From contig JAXRKP010001354.1 in the NCBI GenBank assembly GCA_037039925.1, forward strand, positions 20,001 through 84,000: a stretch of DNA of 64,000 nucleotides, in the 5' to 3' direction. The position numbers were made by a program, and so were the translations under genes. Below, one piece after another: positions 30,684 through 41,848 of this stretch. Origin of the DNA: Doris montereyensis. Lineage: Eukaryota; Mollusca; Gastropoda; Nudibranchia; Dorididae. Below the pieces are notes generated by a model that was not told the origin of the DNA, ran no database searches, and saw only the letters and a list, made by a program, of their open reading frames with translations. Each line of letters begins with the position of its first letter. The stretch's first letter is position 1.

Positions 30684-30818
30684 GTCTCTCTGTCTGTTCT
30701 CTGTCTGTTTCTCTCTCCCCCCCCTCTCTCTCTTCCCCCTCAGCCTCTCGTCTCCCCCTCCTCTTTTCTCTCCCCCCCCCTCAGTCTCTCGTGTCCCCCC
30801 TCTCTCCCTCTCTCTCTC

Positions 30819-30887
<69 letters not shown>

Positions 30888-30939
30888 TCTCTCTCTCCCT
30901 CTCTCTCTCTCTCCCCTCTCTCTCTCTCTCTCCCTCTCT

Positions 30940-31014
<75 letters not shown>
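30626..31014. repeat. (CT)n polypyrimidine tract
   Basis: Nearly 400 bases of CT dinucleotides with short C runs and occasional TG and GT changes. It ends about 190 bases before the start codon of GATD1. The Arg/Glu- and Ser/Leu-rich open frames across it are products of the repeat. Confidence 0.98.
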
Positions 31015-31017
<3 letters not shown>

Positions 31018-31206
31018 CCCGTCCAGCTGTCAATTGATCTGTCAATTTGTTTGTCAGTCTGTCGTCCTTCTGAATGTAACTTGTAAATTTGAAACGCAAT
31101 CGAACAGTCAGCCCTTGCAACTTTTCCACACATCTAAATGAATCATGACTCGCATTGAAAGGTACACGTATAAGGGAAGTAACGCTGAAAATACTGTTCA
31201 CAAAAA

Positions 31207-31264
31207 ATGGCGACGTCCACATCCAGAGGCAGTTGTTTAGTTGTGATTTCATCGGCAATCGAAG
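31207..31264 (+). CDS. GATD1: GATD1 exon 1
   Basis: ATG at 31207 (context CAAAAAATGG), 19 codons plus one base, donor GAAG|GTGTGG. Encodes [19 protein letters not shown]. Leaves phase 1. Confidence 0.92.
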
Positions 31265-34200
31265 GTGTGGGAGCAGACAAATTATATGCAGTTTGTAAAA
31301 TGAAGTCTTGTTTTCATGGGCATGTACTTCTATTGAAACCCTGTTTTGACCTCAGAGTGGTAGCCTACACTTATAAAGATATCTGAATGAAAAGTAACCC
31401 TGAGGTACAATTGTGGGCGTGGCTTTCACAAGTGATGAATATCAAAGCCAGCACGGGCTTCCAATTTAGTCTAGATCTAGATCTAGTAGATCTAGAGTGA
31501 GTTGTTAGGGAAGGGGGGGGTACATGTCAGAAACAGTGATAACGTATGCACGACTAAGGTAAACCTTCCCGTTATACTATTACGAAAAAAAGAATATTTC
31601 CATGTCACACACCATCTCTTTGATTTTAAAGATTGTGAGAGATTGTCATGAATGAAAGGTATTAACTCTTTTATACCTAGATGTATGTGTACAATAAGGT
31701 CTTAAAGTAAGCCTAGTATCAGCACCATGGCAGTTTTGTACAAGCAGACACAGCCATCATTTTTGTTTGGCAGTTTCGTATAGTACGTCTAAAGTCGTAG
31801 TCAGGAAGATCTGTTTGCGTCCATAGTTGTAGCAAGCCTGTCACAAATTATGAGTTAATCTGTTATTATACAGCATCTATACAGTTTTATTCAAATAGTT
31901 ATACAAATTAGATAACTCTTGGGTCTCACACCATGTCGGTTTACCGTCTCAAACAGTCATGAAATACAGTGGAACCTCTCTTCCGCCCTCAGTCTCCCTC
32001 CTCCCCACACCCCCCCCCTTCAGTCTCTCTTCTCCCCCTTTTGGGAACCCGGGGAATCAGGGAACCCAAGGAATCGGAACCCCGGCCCGTTGGAAGAAAT
32101 CCAAGAGAACATAATTTTTCGATACATTTGGCTTCTCTAAATGGGAAAGGTGCCCGGGTAATCGGGACAATTATTCACAGGTTTACATTGATTATTTATC
32201 ATCACTATTTTTTTCCATAGTCATTTGTTGCCACACTCACTTGTTATCCAAATTTGGTTTCTATGTCAAACAATCAATTATTACACCTACTTTATTGCTA
32301 GACGTATTATGTGTATACATTACATATATTGCCGATGTTGTAAGCCAGAGCCAGTTCACCATGACCATAAGCTAGACACACCAGACATCCATTATGCAGG
32401 TGTGAAATAAGGCGTCATGCCATTCTTCATTCGTACGCCTAACAATACAGTACGGTGTTGACATGGGGTAGCGCTTAGAAACACTCATGCACTGTCATAG
32501 CCTGTGGCTGTGAGTGACATCACTGACGATTGCCATATGTTTGATTTATCAACTGATCCTGTGACTATGAGTCGTTGTAGCTGAATCGTGGTGTTGTGAG
32601 CTGGTAACCATGACACTGGTTCAAGCCCCACAACTGGCACAGGTAGGTTTTTCACAACGTTGTGCTCTTAGGAAAGGTACTTCACTCTGCTTTCCTCATT
32701 TGACTCAGGTGTGAATGTGTACCCAGCTATAGATGGAGAAAGGTCTTGTCAGAGTGATAGTATGAAAAGCCTAACAGGCTTGTGTACTGTGTGATCCCCG
32801 GGAGTTGAGCAGGATCTTGAATTAAAGGGTCTGCTGGGGGATAAATTAATGATGTACAGTCGGTGAGCCTGCACCTTTACAATTAATTGTTCGTTTTATC
32901 TTGTATTTTAGCACTCACTTTGTTTTCATCACTTTTGAATAAGCTTTTATTAGACATCATTTTTCAATCCCTATTCATGATGGCTAGCAAGAAGAGAATT
33001 GATGTAAGTTTGAATAACAAAACTTAGATGTGTTTTAAAAACGTGACATGACAGAAGGGCTTAAGTACCTCAAACTGTTGAGGGAAAACCAAAATCCCTA
33101 TGTCCCTGGGGAATTGGGAATCCGCCTTTTACGATTCACCGAGATTCCCAGATTAGTATTCTGCACTTGAGTGCAACCTCCTAAAGATGCACACTCGTTT
33201 TTCCCCCAAACTTTTTTATCTTACAGCCATCTTCCTTGGATGTGCCCAACTATGGAAGTTATCCTTCCTACCAAAATTTACATAAGATAGATCTAGAGTT
33301 TACACGACAGACTGAAGTCCAGATGTAGCTGGGACTAAAGTAATTTTTATGCCAACATTCATTTGAAAATGAGGTTTAACATATTTGGGTTTTTTATTTG
33401 TTTGATCAATTTTCATTTTAAAACTGCTTTCAGGAGTGTCAGCTTCTTCATTTATGCAAGCATGTACGCTCGTGAATCAGAGTTTAGCCATTCAATTAGC
33501 TTCACCAGGGGTAAGCATTGCTCAATGGCTTTTACAACATTTTGTATGTAAATGAGTTTTTGTTCAACATTGCCACTTAATTAAGGGGAAGGGGGCATCT
33601 GGACTCGCGGGTTTTGGACCAAAGGTTGATTTTCTGTTCTTTGCATTATCGGATAGAACGATCATTTATCTACAACTTCATGGCAGAAAAATGTCCATAT
33701 GACATAATTTTATTTACAAAATATTTTGTAGGCGAGGGTAGGTAAAAACAATCAAAATTTTGATGTAAATTTTCCTAACAATGACTGAGAAGATGGCAGT
33801 AAAACCCGTATATTGGCAGTTAATCGCCAAATGTGGCAACACCGACTTAACCTTGTTTCTGCTGACACCGGTCGATGCTTCTGCCCATCGCTGTGTGATA
33901 TAAGAGGTGTTGCGTGTGAGTGTGTATGTAAACACGCGTACAAGCATAGCATATAGAGGAAAAAAAAACTGGTCATTTTGACATCTGTTTTCACAACAAT
34001 GCACATCTAAACCTAGATTTATAATCCTATTTACATAAGTAGCAATGCCAGAGAATGTCGAAAGAGTAAGGGGGCTGCTACGACAAGGGGAAACCCGTCC
34101 GAAGCGTTTGTTTTGTGTTATTTTCTTTTGATTTTTACTTGCATTTTTCTCGAAATGTAGTTTTTCCACACTAAAATTTTATCTAGTCCGCCATTTACCA

Positions 34201-34679
34201 AACGATTTGTATTATATTTGGCACACAGGTTCCTCTTGTCAATGTTAATAGAATCACATCAGGCTTTTTTTATATATTGTAAATTTTTGGAAGAAAAAAA
34301 TTTCGAATATATCTATCAGTAGTTTTGTTCTTAGATGGAGATATTAAACATGTCTATATGAATGACTGTGTGGCGTCGGTGGCCGAACGGTTGAGTTGTT
34401 TTTGTAAACAATATACTTTAGTCTCATTGTTACATTTTAAATATTAAAACACATCTTCTTCTCTAGACATAATATAAAAAAAATCTTGTTTTTGTCTTTT
34501 AAGGGACGTCAACCAGAATATGTGAATCAAGATGATTCAAATCGTCGCTGGTTCAATGAATTCCGATCAAGGCTAGCTCAACCCCTATTGCATTGGATAC
34601 TGTTGATGGTTGTTATTTCTTCTTTTTTACTCTTAAGTGGATGGCAAAGTTAAAACTTTGATTAAAATACTTAACTGTA

Positions 34680-34745
<66 letters not shown>

Positions 34746-37700
34746 TAAAATGAAAGTAATGCTGAAAATACTGTTCACAAAAAAAGCACACATATGTCGT
34801 TCGACAGAACAAGTTCTAGAAATACTTTCCTCTGTAACGATGTGCTATTGGGACATACTTAACAAAGTTTGATAAAACGGTTATTGTCACACCCACTAAG
34901 TATACTTTGTAAATATCTATCTTTAAGTTTTATTTTTAAAAAGTCTGTATGAGCTAGTGTCAATAAATAAGAGGGAAAAAAATGTTTTAGAAATGTGTGC
35001 CTATTTTTTAGCCTCCATTTTAGGAGGAATGACTTTTTATTTCAAGCTCTCTTTCTTATTCTTTCAGTGAACCGTTACTCAGCCATGCTTATTCCCGCCT
35101 GTCCTGGTGCAATTTATGATCTAGCCAACAACATTGATTTGAAACAGATCTTCAGTCATTTTATCAAGGAGAAAAGTAAAATGCCATACATCTTATTATG
35201 CAGCACAAAACTTTTTTGCGATATATCCTATTTCATTTGCATATTGTCGGTGAAACTGTCTAAACACGTAAGTCCGTGTGACGATATTTTCAGTAAAAGC
35301 AAAGGACTCAATAGATCGTCAAATGGGCTGCGAACACTATGTTACGCTTGTTTGAATACAGTTTGATAAGAACTTTAGTCTCTAGAAGGTAATAAATAGC
35401 AAGAAATAGTCATTTGTGCACAAAATGGACGTAGATGGTTAGAGTTAAACATTTTGAAGTATCTAAACAAGTCCACTCCTTGATTTATGAGGTTAGAGTT
35501 TTTGAGGGGGGGGGGGAGAAAAATAAAAATCTGTTTTTAGATTGATGTTTAGATTCACTAGAGGCACGAAAGAAGCAATACATACACTTGGTCGTTTGAA
35601 GAACAAATCTCAATTTTTATCCCATCTATTGTGGACTTGTGCATTTAAACAGTTTTACAGAAACGATATATATTAAATTATATTCTTATTTCGAGATTTC
35701 ATGTCAATTATCTACTATATTCCTCTTATCTAGGTCATACATAACAGTAACAAATTTAGAAAGATTCATGTTCATTATATATAAAATCTGAATACCAACT
35801 TGACAATGTTAAAATTCTTTATGATTTTGTTTTTAGGAAGAAAACTCCAAACAAATTTTCAACGTAGATAAAAGGATAAAAGTTTATGTACTCTAAATTT
35901 GATGTTAACCAGTGAAAAATGATTTTGATTTTGCTGTGTACCCACATCTACAACTAAGATGACCTCCAGGTGTTGGGTAGAATTTTTAACTTTGCCCGGA
36001 CTGCCCTGTCAACAGCCAGGGGATCTTTAACATGCACAGAGTGCTGTGATCAGTACTCGGGACCTTCTTTTTACCGTCCATCTCCAATGAGACTAGGTAT
36101 CGACCCACCTATATGGATCAGAGTGTTGGATTTTACCTGAAAAACAGAAAACATTTCAACTTCTGGACCTTCATGTTCCTAGTGCAACTTAGACTGTTTA
36201 TACAGTAGTCGCCGCCCAAGTGAATGCCTCACAAATGTACGCTTTGCCCAAATACACGCTTTTTCCATCTGACTGATTTTTGGGTATATAAACCCCTATA
36301 TTAACCTCTATTATTTGAGTAAATTTAATGTGACAGGATGGTTTACAATTGCATGTGAAGAATTTTTTTTTTTTTTTTATGGCAACATCTCTTACCAGGG
36401 CTGCAAATGAATTTTCCTCATTTCCTTCAAGTGTACAGTCCACAGTAATATATAAGCCACCTGACATAACAATTATATCTTCATTTGCCTGTGATCAATT
36501 TGCGTCTGAGATATGAGACTATTTCTCGTTGTGAAATGAACTAAAAACACATTGTTCTTGTGTTGTCATCAGAACCTATCTGTGCAGTTGGCCAAGGGGT
36601 GGCTGGTTTGTGTGCAGCTAGAAATGAGGACAGAAAATCGTGGTGTTTTGCTGACTTTTGCTTGACTGCAGTAAGTTTGTCTTTAGCAATTAATCATCTA
36701 TTATTATGCAAGTTTCCTTTATTTTCTTTTTATCAATGCTTGTGATTTCTCATTCTCACGTTAATTCCTAAAGATAAAGATAATGATGGATTGATGGTCA
36801 GTATCCCTGCACAAATGCAGGCACACTGACCTTACATTATAATTTGATTTTATACCCCAACAGGCCGTTTCATTGAAAAGTCCTTCTCATTTCCCTGGGC
36901 AGCATACAGTATAGTTGCCAGTTAGGCGATTATACTAACACTTATCGTTCTCTACCTACTGCTCTCAACATTCTCTATCTACTGCTGGGTACTCATTCAT
37001 TCCTGAGTCGAAGTGAGGAAAGCAGAGTGGAGTACATTTCCCCAGAGTATAGCGTCTGGGGGCAAAAACCTGATTGAGCCATGGTTTTGAACAAGTGTCG
37101 TAATGGTTATGACCTCATGACACTACCGATTTTGTCCCAGCGCCTCTACCCACCTCATTCCTACCCACCTTTGGATAAAATGTCATCGTATCAAACATGA
37201 ATTGTGACAAAATAGATGAGTGTTAAACTTATCTTCTTTCCTATATTCGATCAATTAGGTTCCTTCTCATTGCTTAAGTTGGACGCCATGGCTCGCCATT
37301 CGTCTCTTTGTAATACGACTTTGCCTGTGTTATGTTTTTTTCACAGTTGTGATTGGCTCATCATTAGATTATGATGTATTTCTGTTTTATCTTATTTTGA
37401 TTTCAGCCTTCGCTGTTTGAAATTGGTCATTTGCCGGAGTTTGCCAACATGCCCCTTATCCTGGAAGATTTCATTAAAGATCATGGTGGGAAATACACAG
37501 GTACCATTGTCACAAAGAAGACAAAAACTTTCTTTCATAACATAGCAAGTAATAACTAGCAAAAAAGTAAATACAGAGGTGTTGGCCTAAAAACCCAGCC
37601 AAGAAGCAAAATACTCAATATTGGACCTATAATGTTTATATTTCACACATACAAAGGGTATCGTGCTGTGATTGAGATGGAATAGTTTTTTTGTTTCTCA

Positions 37701-38669
37701 AACTTTTGGTTGCCATGGTAACGGCGGCCATACTGGATTCTGTTTACATTTTTCAAATCGCTTTAAGTCAAAATATTACCAGGAAAAGGCAAATAAATTT
37801 GAGATACAAGTAGTAAAAAGGACTGTCTTGGTTGTATTAGATCAGAATTTAGATATTTGATCTACTTACTGAGAAAAAGAATGTTGAAAAAAATAAACTT
37901 TCAAAATCCCAAAACACCAAATGTTTACACTAAATCATCAATAACATTACTACCATCAATTATTTCCCAAAAAGGCTCTATTACAAACTAGGCAAACATA
38001 TAAAGAAGTTATATACCAAATTTGATGTAAATCTAAGAGTAAATAATTATGCTGTTGCCTTAGGAGGGACACCGGATGGGAAGAGAGACAGAGGACGCCT
38101 AAAAATAATATGGCGTAGAATGGGGGAGGAAGAGAGGAATGGAGAGGGGTGGCCTTCCTGGAAAAGGGCAAGAAGAGTAGCGCAGGATAGAGAAAATTGA
38201 AGGATCAGGTTCAGGCCTTCTGTGCCTCCTGGCACAAAGAGAGTTAAAGTTAAGGTTACAGAAATAGTTTAGGTTGAAATGCAATACATTGTACTGGAAA
38301 AAAACCCCTGTACATTTCAATGTGAACAAGAATTATCTGTGACTTACATTTTTATGTTGAAACGTGCTTTGCACACAATTAATATAAACAATGCACAATT
38401 TATGATATATACATGCAAGGAAGTCAAGGGCTGCACCGCTTGACCAGGGTGTGGGGTGGGTTCTCTTCACCCCAAGGCTCACTTTAATTAGCACCATTTC
38501 ATTTAAGTTTCCTCGCTAATCTAGTGTAATTTTTTTCTTCTTTTCTCCCACAGCAACGGAGCCCGATGGTGTCCACGTAGTCATTGACAGGTTCATGATC
38601 ACCGGCCAAAATACCCAATCAACTGTGACTGCTGTGCAGAACCTCATCCTGATGTGTAGTCAGAAGTAG
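31207..38669 (+). CDS. GATD1: GATD1 (PDDC1), glutamine amidotransferase-like class 1 domain protein, seven exons
   Basis: The seven exons join into about 213 residues, close to the roughly 220 of vertebrate GATD1. Blocks in order: [20 protein letters not shown] (first beta strand), [88 protein letters not shown] (nucleophile elbow with the cysteine of the DJ-1/PfpI fold), [48 protein letters not shown] and [19 protein letters not shown]1 is a small soluble protein of the class I glutamine amidotransferase-like superfamily; its reaction is not established. Splice phases agree at every junction except the third exon, which is one base short. The start is the first ATG of an exon with a clean donor. 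Introns hold SINEs and pogo-like repeats. Confidence 0.95.
31966..32520 (+). repeat. Repeat beginning TA|CAGTGGAACC (pogo-like), copy 1
   Basis: Begins TACAGTGGAACCTCTCTTCC and shares with 40344-40750 the words GGGAACCC, TGTCAAACAATCAATTA, GCTAGACGT, TACAGTACGGTGTTGACATG and GCACTGTCATA. The CAGTGGAACC end is of the pogo/Tigger kind. It lies in the first GATD1 intron. No transposase was seen. Confidence 0.6.
32575..32890 (+). mobile_element. tRNA-derived SINE, family 4
   Basis: GTTGTAGCTGAATCGTGGTG, GACACTGGTTCAAGCCCCAC (B-box-like), then CACAACGTTGTGCTCTTAGG, CTCAGGTGTGAATGTGTACC, GGGTCTGCTGGGGGATAA and GATGTACAGTCGGTGAGCC. A close copy is at 46285, inverted ones at 36785 and 10160. Confidence 0.75.
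33434..33510 (+). CDS. GATD1: GATD1 exon 2
   Basis: Acceptor GCTTTCAG, donor CCAGGG|GTAAGC. Encodes [19 protein letters not shown] and IQLASPG. Phase 1 in, phase 0 out. Confidence 0.93.
34372..34400 (+). repeat. SINE family 1 head fragment
   Basis: TGGCGTCGGTGGCCGAACGG then TTGAG is only the tRNA-like first 30 bases of the family; the body is missing. Confidence 0.6.
34504..34608 (+). CDS. GATD1: GATD1 exon 3, one base short
   Basis: Acceptor CTTTTAAG, donor GATG|GTTGTT. Encodes [16 protein letters not shown] and [11 protein letters not shown]; after the CCCC at 34582-34585 the conserved continuation IALDTVD lies in another frame. The exon is 105 bases but the next one needs phase 1, so 106 are expected. 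One C is probably missing. The GTTGTT donor is weak. Confidence 0.85.
34680..34743. repeat. (AAT)n microsatellite
   Basis: About 21 AAT units in the third GATD1 intron. Confidence 0.98.
35068..35175 (+). CDS. GATD1: GATD1 exon 4
   Basis: Acceptor TCTTTCAG, donor GAAAA|GTAAAA. Encodes [19 protein letters not shown] and [16 protein letters not shown], matching the ...RYHALLIPSCPGA.-DLA block. Phase 1 in, phase 1 out. Confidence 0.95.
35940..36130 (-). mobile_element. tRNA-derived SINE, family 2 (3' part)
   Basis: Reverse complement of family 2: CCCACATCTACAACTAAGAT, TTTGCCCGGACTGCCCTGTC, GGATCTTTAACATGCACAG, ACCTTCTTTTTACCGTCC and GAGACTAGGTATCGACCC. The head is missing. Confidence 0.75.
36198..36470 (+). 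repeat. Element beginning ACAGTAGTCGCCGCCC, copy 2
   Basis: Shares its start and the (G)TACGCTTTGCCCAAATAC pattern with 24264 and 41849. It lies in the GATD1 intron just before exon 5. The right end was not identified. Confidence 0.5.
36573..36670 (+). CDS. GATD1: GATD1 exon 5, nucleophile elbow
   Basis: Acceptor GTCATCAG, donor ACTGCA|GTAAGT. Encodes [19 protein letters not shown] and [13 protein letters not shown]. The cysteine in PICAVG is at the position of the catalytic cysteine in the fold. Confidence 0.95.
36785..37165 (-). mobile_element. tRNA-derived SINE, family 4
   Basis: The reverse complement contains GCTGGGTACTCATTCATTCC, TGAGTCGAAGTGAGGAAAGC, AGAGTGGAGTACATTTCCC and TGAACAAGTGTCGTAATGG, in the order expected for a minus-strand copy of 32575. 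Confidence 0.7.
37407..37500 (+). CDS. GATD1: GATD1 exon 6
   Basis: Acceptor GATTTCAG, donor ACACAG|GTACCA. Encodes [19 protein letters not shown] and [12 protein letters not shown]. Phase 0 in, phase 1 out. Confidence 0.95.
38062..38245 (+). mobile_element. RTE-like LINE, C-terminal tail
   Basis: The + strand reads [20 protein letters not shown] and, with small gaps, [20 protein letters not shown] and QDRENW. This is the TPEGKR.RGRP..TWRR...AQDR.-W tail of RTE-type LINEs. It lies in the last GATD1 intron. Confidence 0.75.
38554..38669 (+). CDS. GATD1: GATD1 exon 7 with stop codon
   Basis: Acceptor CTCCCACAG. Encodes [38 protein letters not shown] and TAG at 38667-38669. This matches the family ending TGQN..STV.AVQNL.... 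Confidence 0.95.
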
Positions 38670-38936
38670 GTCATAGCTGAAAAGCAGGATGAGCTTTATA
38701 AGACTGATCTTCAGTTTACCCAAGCGTAGGTTGTCAGTTTGCCTCTCAGCTACTAACCCATCATACAGGCAGTATGAATACTAACAACATTCGTATTTTT
38801 AATCCTGGTTTCCTTTGATTTCACATTGGAAGGGGCCATTATGATGAGGTATTTAGCAAACAAAAATCCACACCATCTCTGTTGAGGAAATAGAGGTAAT
38901 TGTGGTATTTCTAGATTGTCATTTGCAAAGAAAATA

Positions 38937-39756
38937 CAGTGGAACCAGTAAGAATTCGATTCGAAGGAAGTAAAATCCTTGTTAAAGATTATTTTCATTG
39001 GTGCTGTTTCTTCGTGTATTATATCCCTGAATACGATTAGTGTCAATTTTGTTCAACCCTTTGGTTGCTTTCCTATTTGTCCCTATTTACATTTCAAATG
39101 CTAAGACTTTTTTTACTATTCCTATGAAAAATGGTGCTTTTAGAAAAAAAAAATCTAGCTCTCAAACAACACATCACAAGGTAATGAAATTTTCAGACTA
39201 GTTAGGAATATGGACAAGCTAAATATTTGATTGATATATTGATCGTTTAGCATCCTCCAAACCCACTCTTGGTCAGACCTTTCTCTGTCACACCCACTTC
39301 CCCCTCTCTGTCTAACATCACGATCGTCTAAATCTAGATCTAGTTCAGGCCTATCAGCTTCAGAAATCGAGCTAGAATCATCAGTCCCGGTCATAAACTC
39401 ATCACCAGAGTCAATATCATGTCTATATGTATCAGTCTCATCAGATTCCATCGCTAATGTAAACAAACCAATAAAACAAGAAAAATCGTCAAAAATCGCT
39501 GTTCAAAACACCAAAAAAAATTACCGTAGTCGAATAAAGCGTCGTAAGCTAAGGGAGATACTCCCGAATTACTACAGGCACTGAAAATAAAGAATTCGCC
39601 TTTTAAATAGTCCTTATTAGAAATTCGCCTTTTGGCGAACATTGCATTTGAAACCCATACCGGAAATTCGCCTTTCAGTGAATATAGCAACCAAAGGGTG
39701 AAAATCAAAACACATTTTGTCTTTACCAAGGTATTCACTTAAAGCAAATTTCACTG
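38937..39756. mobile_element. pogo-like element with a nested piggyBac-like element
   Basis: TA|CAGTGGAACCAGTAAGAA at the left and GCAAATTTCACTG|TA at the right give CAGTG ends within TA duplications, as in pogo/Tigger elements. The interior is mostly taken up by the element at 39057-39698. Confidence 0.6.
39057..39698 (-). mobile_element. piggyBac-like non-autonomous element
   Basis: Perfect 12-base ends CCCTTTGGTTGC (39057-39068) and GCAACCAAAGGG (39687-39698). The flanks TCAA and TGAA could be a mutated TTAA duplication. On the minus strand 39155-39430 encodes an acidic start MESDETDTYRHDIDSGDEF, TGTDDSSSISEADRPELD, as at the beginning of many piggyBac transposases; the catalytic part is missing. 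Confidence 0.65.
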
Positions 39757-39775
39757 TAATCTGTTTGCATTACAT

Positions 39776-40050
39776 TGAAAAATAAATAACTTGCAAAAGC
39801 TTTAAAAAAATTTTTAAATTGCACAAGCTTTAAAAATTTTTAAAAATTGCTCAAGCTTTGAAAAATAAAAAAAATTGCACAAGCTTTGAAAATTTAAAAA
39901 AAATTGGGCAAGCTTTGAAAAATCAAAAAAATTGTACAAACTTTGGAGAAAAAAAATTGCACAAGCTTTGAAAAAAAAAAAAAAAATTGCACAAGCTTTG
40001 AAAAATAAAAGAAATGCACAAGCTTTGAAAAATAAAGAGGTGTAATGAAT
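39776..40050. repeat. A/T-rich tandem repeat with AAGCTTT in each unit
   Basis: About eight units of 30-35 bases with core TTGCACAAGCTTTGAAAAAT, variable A runs between cores. Confidence 0.9.
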
Positions 40051-40343
40051 AGGCTTTAAGAAAAAAGACTAGTAGTACCGGTTTTCCTCCCACATTTCTT
40101 GTAAATGGGTATTAAGTATAAGTGGAGGGTAAAGCCTGCATCACACCACTGCTTCAGTTGAGGAGCTGTTTTTGTGGCACCTGTTCCAGTTCATAAAACA
40201 AAACCTGGAACAATTTCTTATTCTTTTGGCCTCGTTGCCTTGAAGTGGCCACCTTCGCTTATCAGACCACCAAGGTATCTGTGACACACCTGTTTCGTCT
40301 TTTTCTAGCAAGGCCTGAAATTTCCTGTTTGCGGTTGGAAATA

Positions 40344-40750
40344 CGGTGAAACCCCTTTAATCGGGAACCCAGGGAATTGGGAAACACAGCCCATCGGAAA
40401 CAGAAATTTAAAAATATATTTTACCTCTCTAAAGTGGAAAGTCCCCGGCTGACCGGAATAATTTTTCGTGGTCTTGCATCACCATTTTGCCCATAATTGT
40501 TTATTTCAAACACTCCCTTGTTAAACAAAATTTGCTTTGTGTCAAACAATTAATCATTACACCTGCATTAGTGCTAGACGTGTTATACATTACACATGCA
40601 GACGATGTCGTAAGTGCTAGTTCACAACGACCATAGTACGCAGGTGTGAAGTCAGGCGTCAGCGCCAGTCCTTGCATGTCCACCTAACACAATACAGAAC
40701 GGCGTTGACATGGGGCAGTGCCTAGAAAGTAGACTCGTGCACTGTCATAA
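40344..40750 (+). repeat. Repeat beginning TACGGTGAAACCCC (pogo-like), copy 2
   Basis: Same family as 31966-32520 and aligned along most of its length (GGGAACCCAGGGAATTGGGA, TGTCAAACAATTAATCATTA, GGCGTTGACATGGGGCAG, GTGCACTGTCATA). Confidence 0.6.
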
Positions 40751-41022
40751 ATTTGATGGATATTTTCTTTACTATTATTCGATTTTTTTAGGTTTCTTGC
40801 TCAAAGTTTGTCATTTGCTCTGTGTATGTGGATAGCGAGCAACAACGAAAGCATGTTTAGGGTTGGTCATCAATGCCGGTACAGATTGAAGAGAGCCAAG
40901 AAATATCATGAATTAGTTTGAAACTTTCATCTCATATCTGGCTGGGACACTTGATTGATAGAAACTATCTTTGAGAAGACAGCGATAGTTAAAAGGCATA
41001 TATAAAGGTAATAGTGTAGTCA

Positions 41023-41298
41023 CGTCGGTAACCTAGTGGCTAAGCTGCTAGACTTGGGACCATGAGGTCCTGGGTTCGAATCTTAACGATGTTGTGTTCC
41101 ATTGGAAAAACATTTAACACATATTTTTCCACTTGACTCAGGTGGAAATAGGCACCAGCATCGGCTCAGGAGTAAAAGCCTGTGACAGACTAGCGTACTG
41201 TCCGAAGGTGATTAGTACTGTTCCATTCTAAGTGATAGAAACCAAGAAAAAGGTCCGGTTATGTCGGCCGTAACAGCCTTGAAGGAACTTTTACGGTT
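41023..41298 (+). mobile_element. tRNA-derived SINE, family 1
   Basis: Head CACGTCGGTAACCTAGTGGC then TAAGCTGC and GGGTTCGAATCTTAACG; body GTTCCATTGG, CTCAGGTGG, GACAGACTAGCGTACTGTCC and CCTTGAAGGAACTTTTACG. Confidence 0.85.
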
Positions 41299-41699
41299 AC
41301 AGAGTGGACTTCACTGTCAACTCTACCATTCGCTGGGGCTGAAAGATTTTGTTGTTATCCATGTTTGTTTTTCTCAGTCGTTGTTTGTTTGTTGACTTGG
41401 TAGTAGAGAAGAATGTGAAAACAAGTGAACTGATTTATCATAAAAATTATTCGAAAGGGTCTTAGAATTATATATTAAGCTTATATATTAAGATTTAATT
41501 GGGATCTTGATAAAACTAGGGATTTAAGAATTTCTTTTTGAGTTCTATATATGAAATGTTGGCGCAATAAAAATATGCACGATTGTAATTATATTATTAT
41601 TGCTATTTTCATGTAAGTTTCAACGTGTCTCTTGTTTCATGGTTTGTATACATATCATACTTAACTTGGCTTGCAGAGTGCATTTAAAAGTGGGCGAAT

Positions 41700-41830
41700 G
41701 GCGGTATTGCTGGTAGGTCCTACTTCTTTCCTTTCGTTCTTTTGCTTATCTTTCCTCTTCTTATTTTTTTTTATTTCACTCTGAGATCACCCCATATGGT
41801 GCTTTTAAACAATGCTGAAAAGGGGAGAGC
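41700..41830 (+). repeat. Dispersed repeat family 5
   Basis: GCTGGTAGGTCCTACTTC, CTTTTGCTTATCTTTCC and CACTCTGAGATCACCCCATA. Confidence 0.6.
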
Positions 41831-41848
41831 AGTGTTAAATTCATATAC

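Noticed and set aside
30585..31258. Arg/Glu-rich and Ser/Leu-rich open frames of 160-180 codons
   Set aside because: Products of the CT tract; open on both strands in several frames.
32980..33003. Possible first GATD1 exon with ATG and GAT|GTAAGT donor
   Set aside because: The ATG exon at 31207 has the conserved CLVV strand and the right phase; the piece at 32980 does not match the family and would leave the wrong phase.
33714..34169. Open frame of 151 codons on the minus strand
   Set aside because: It lies antisense in a GATD1 intron, has no recognisable motif and could be chance in A/T-rich DNA.
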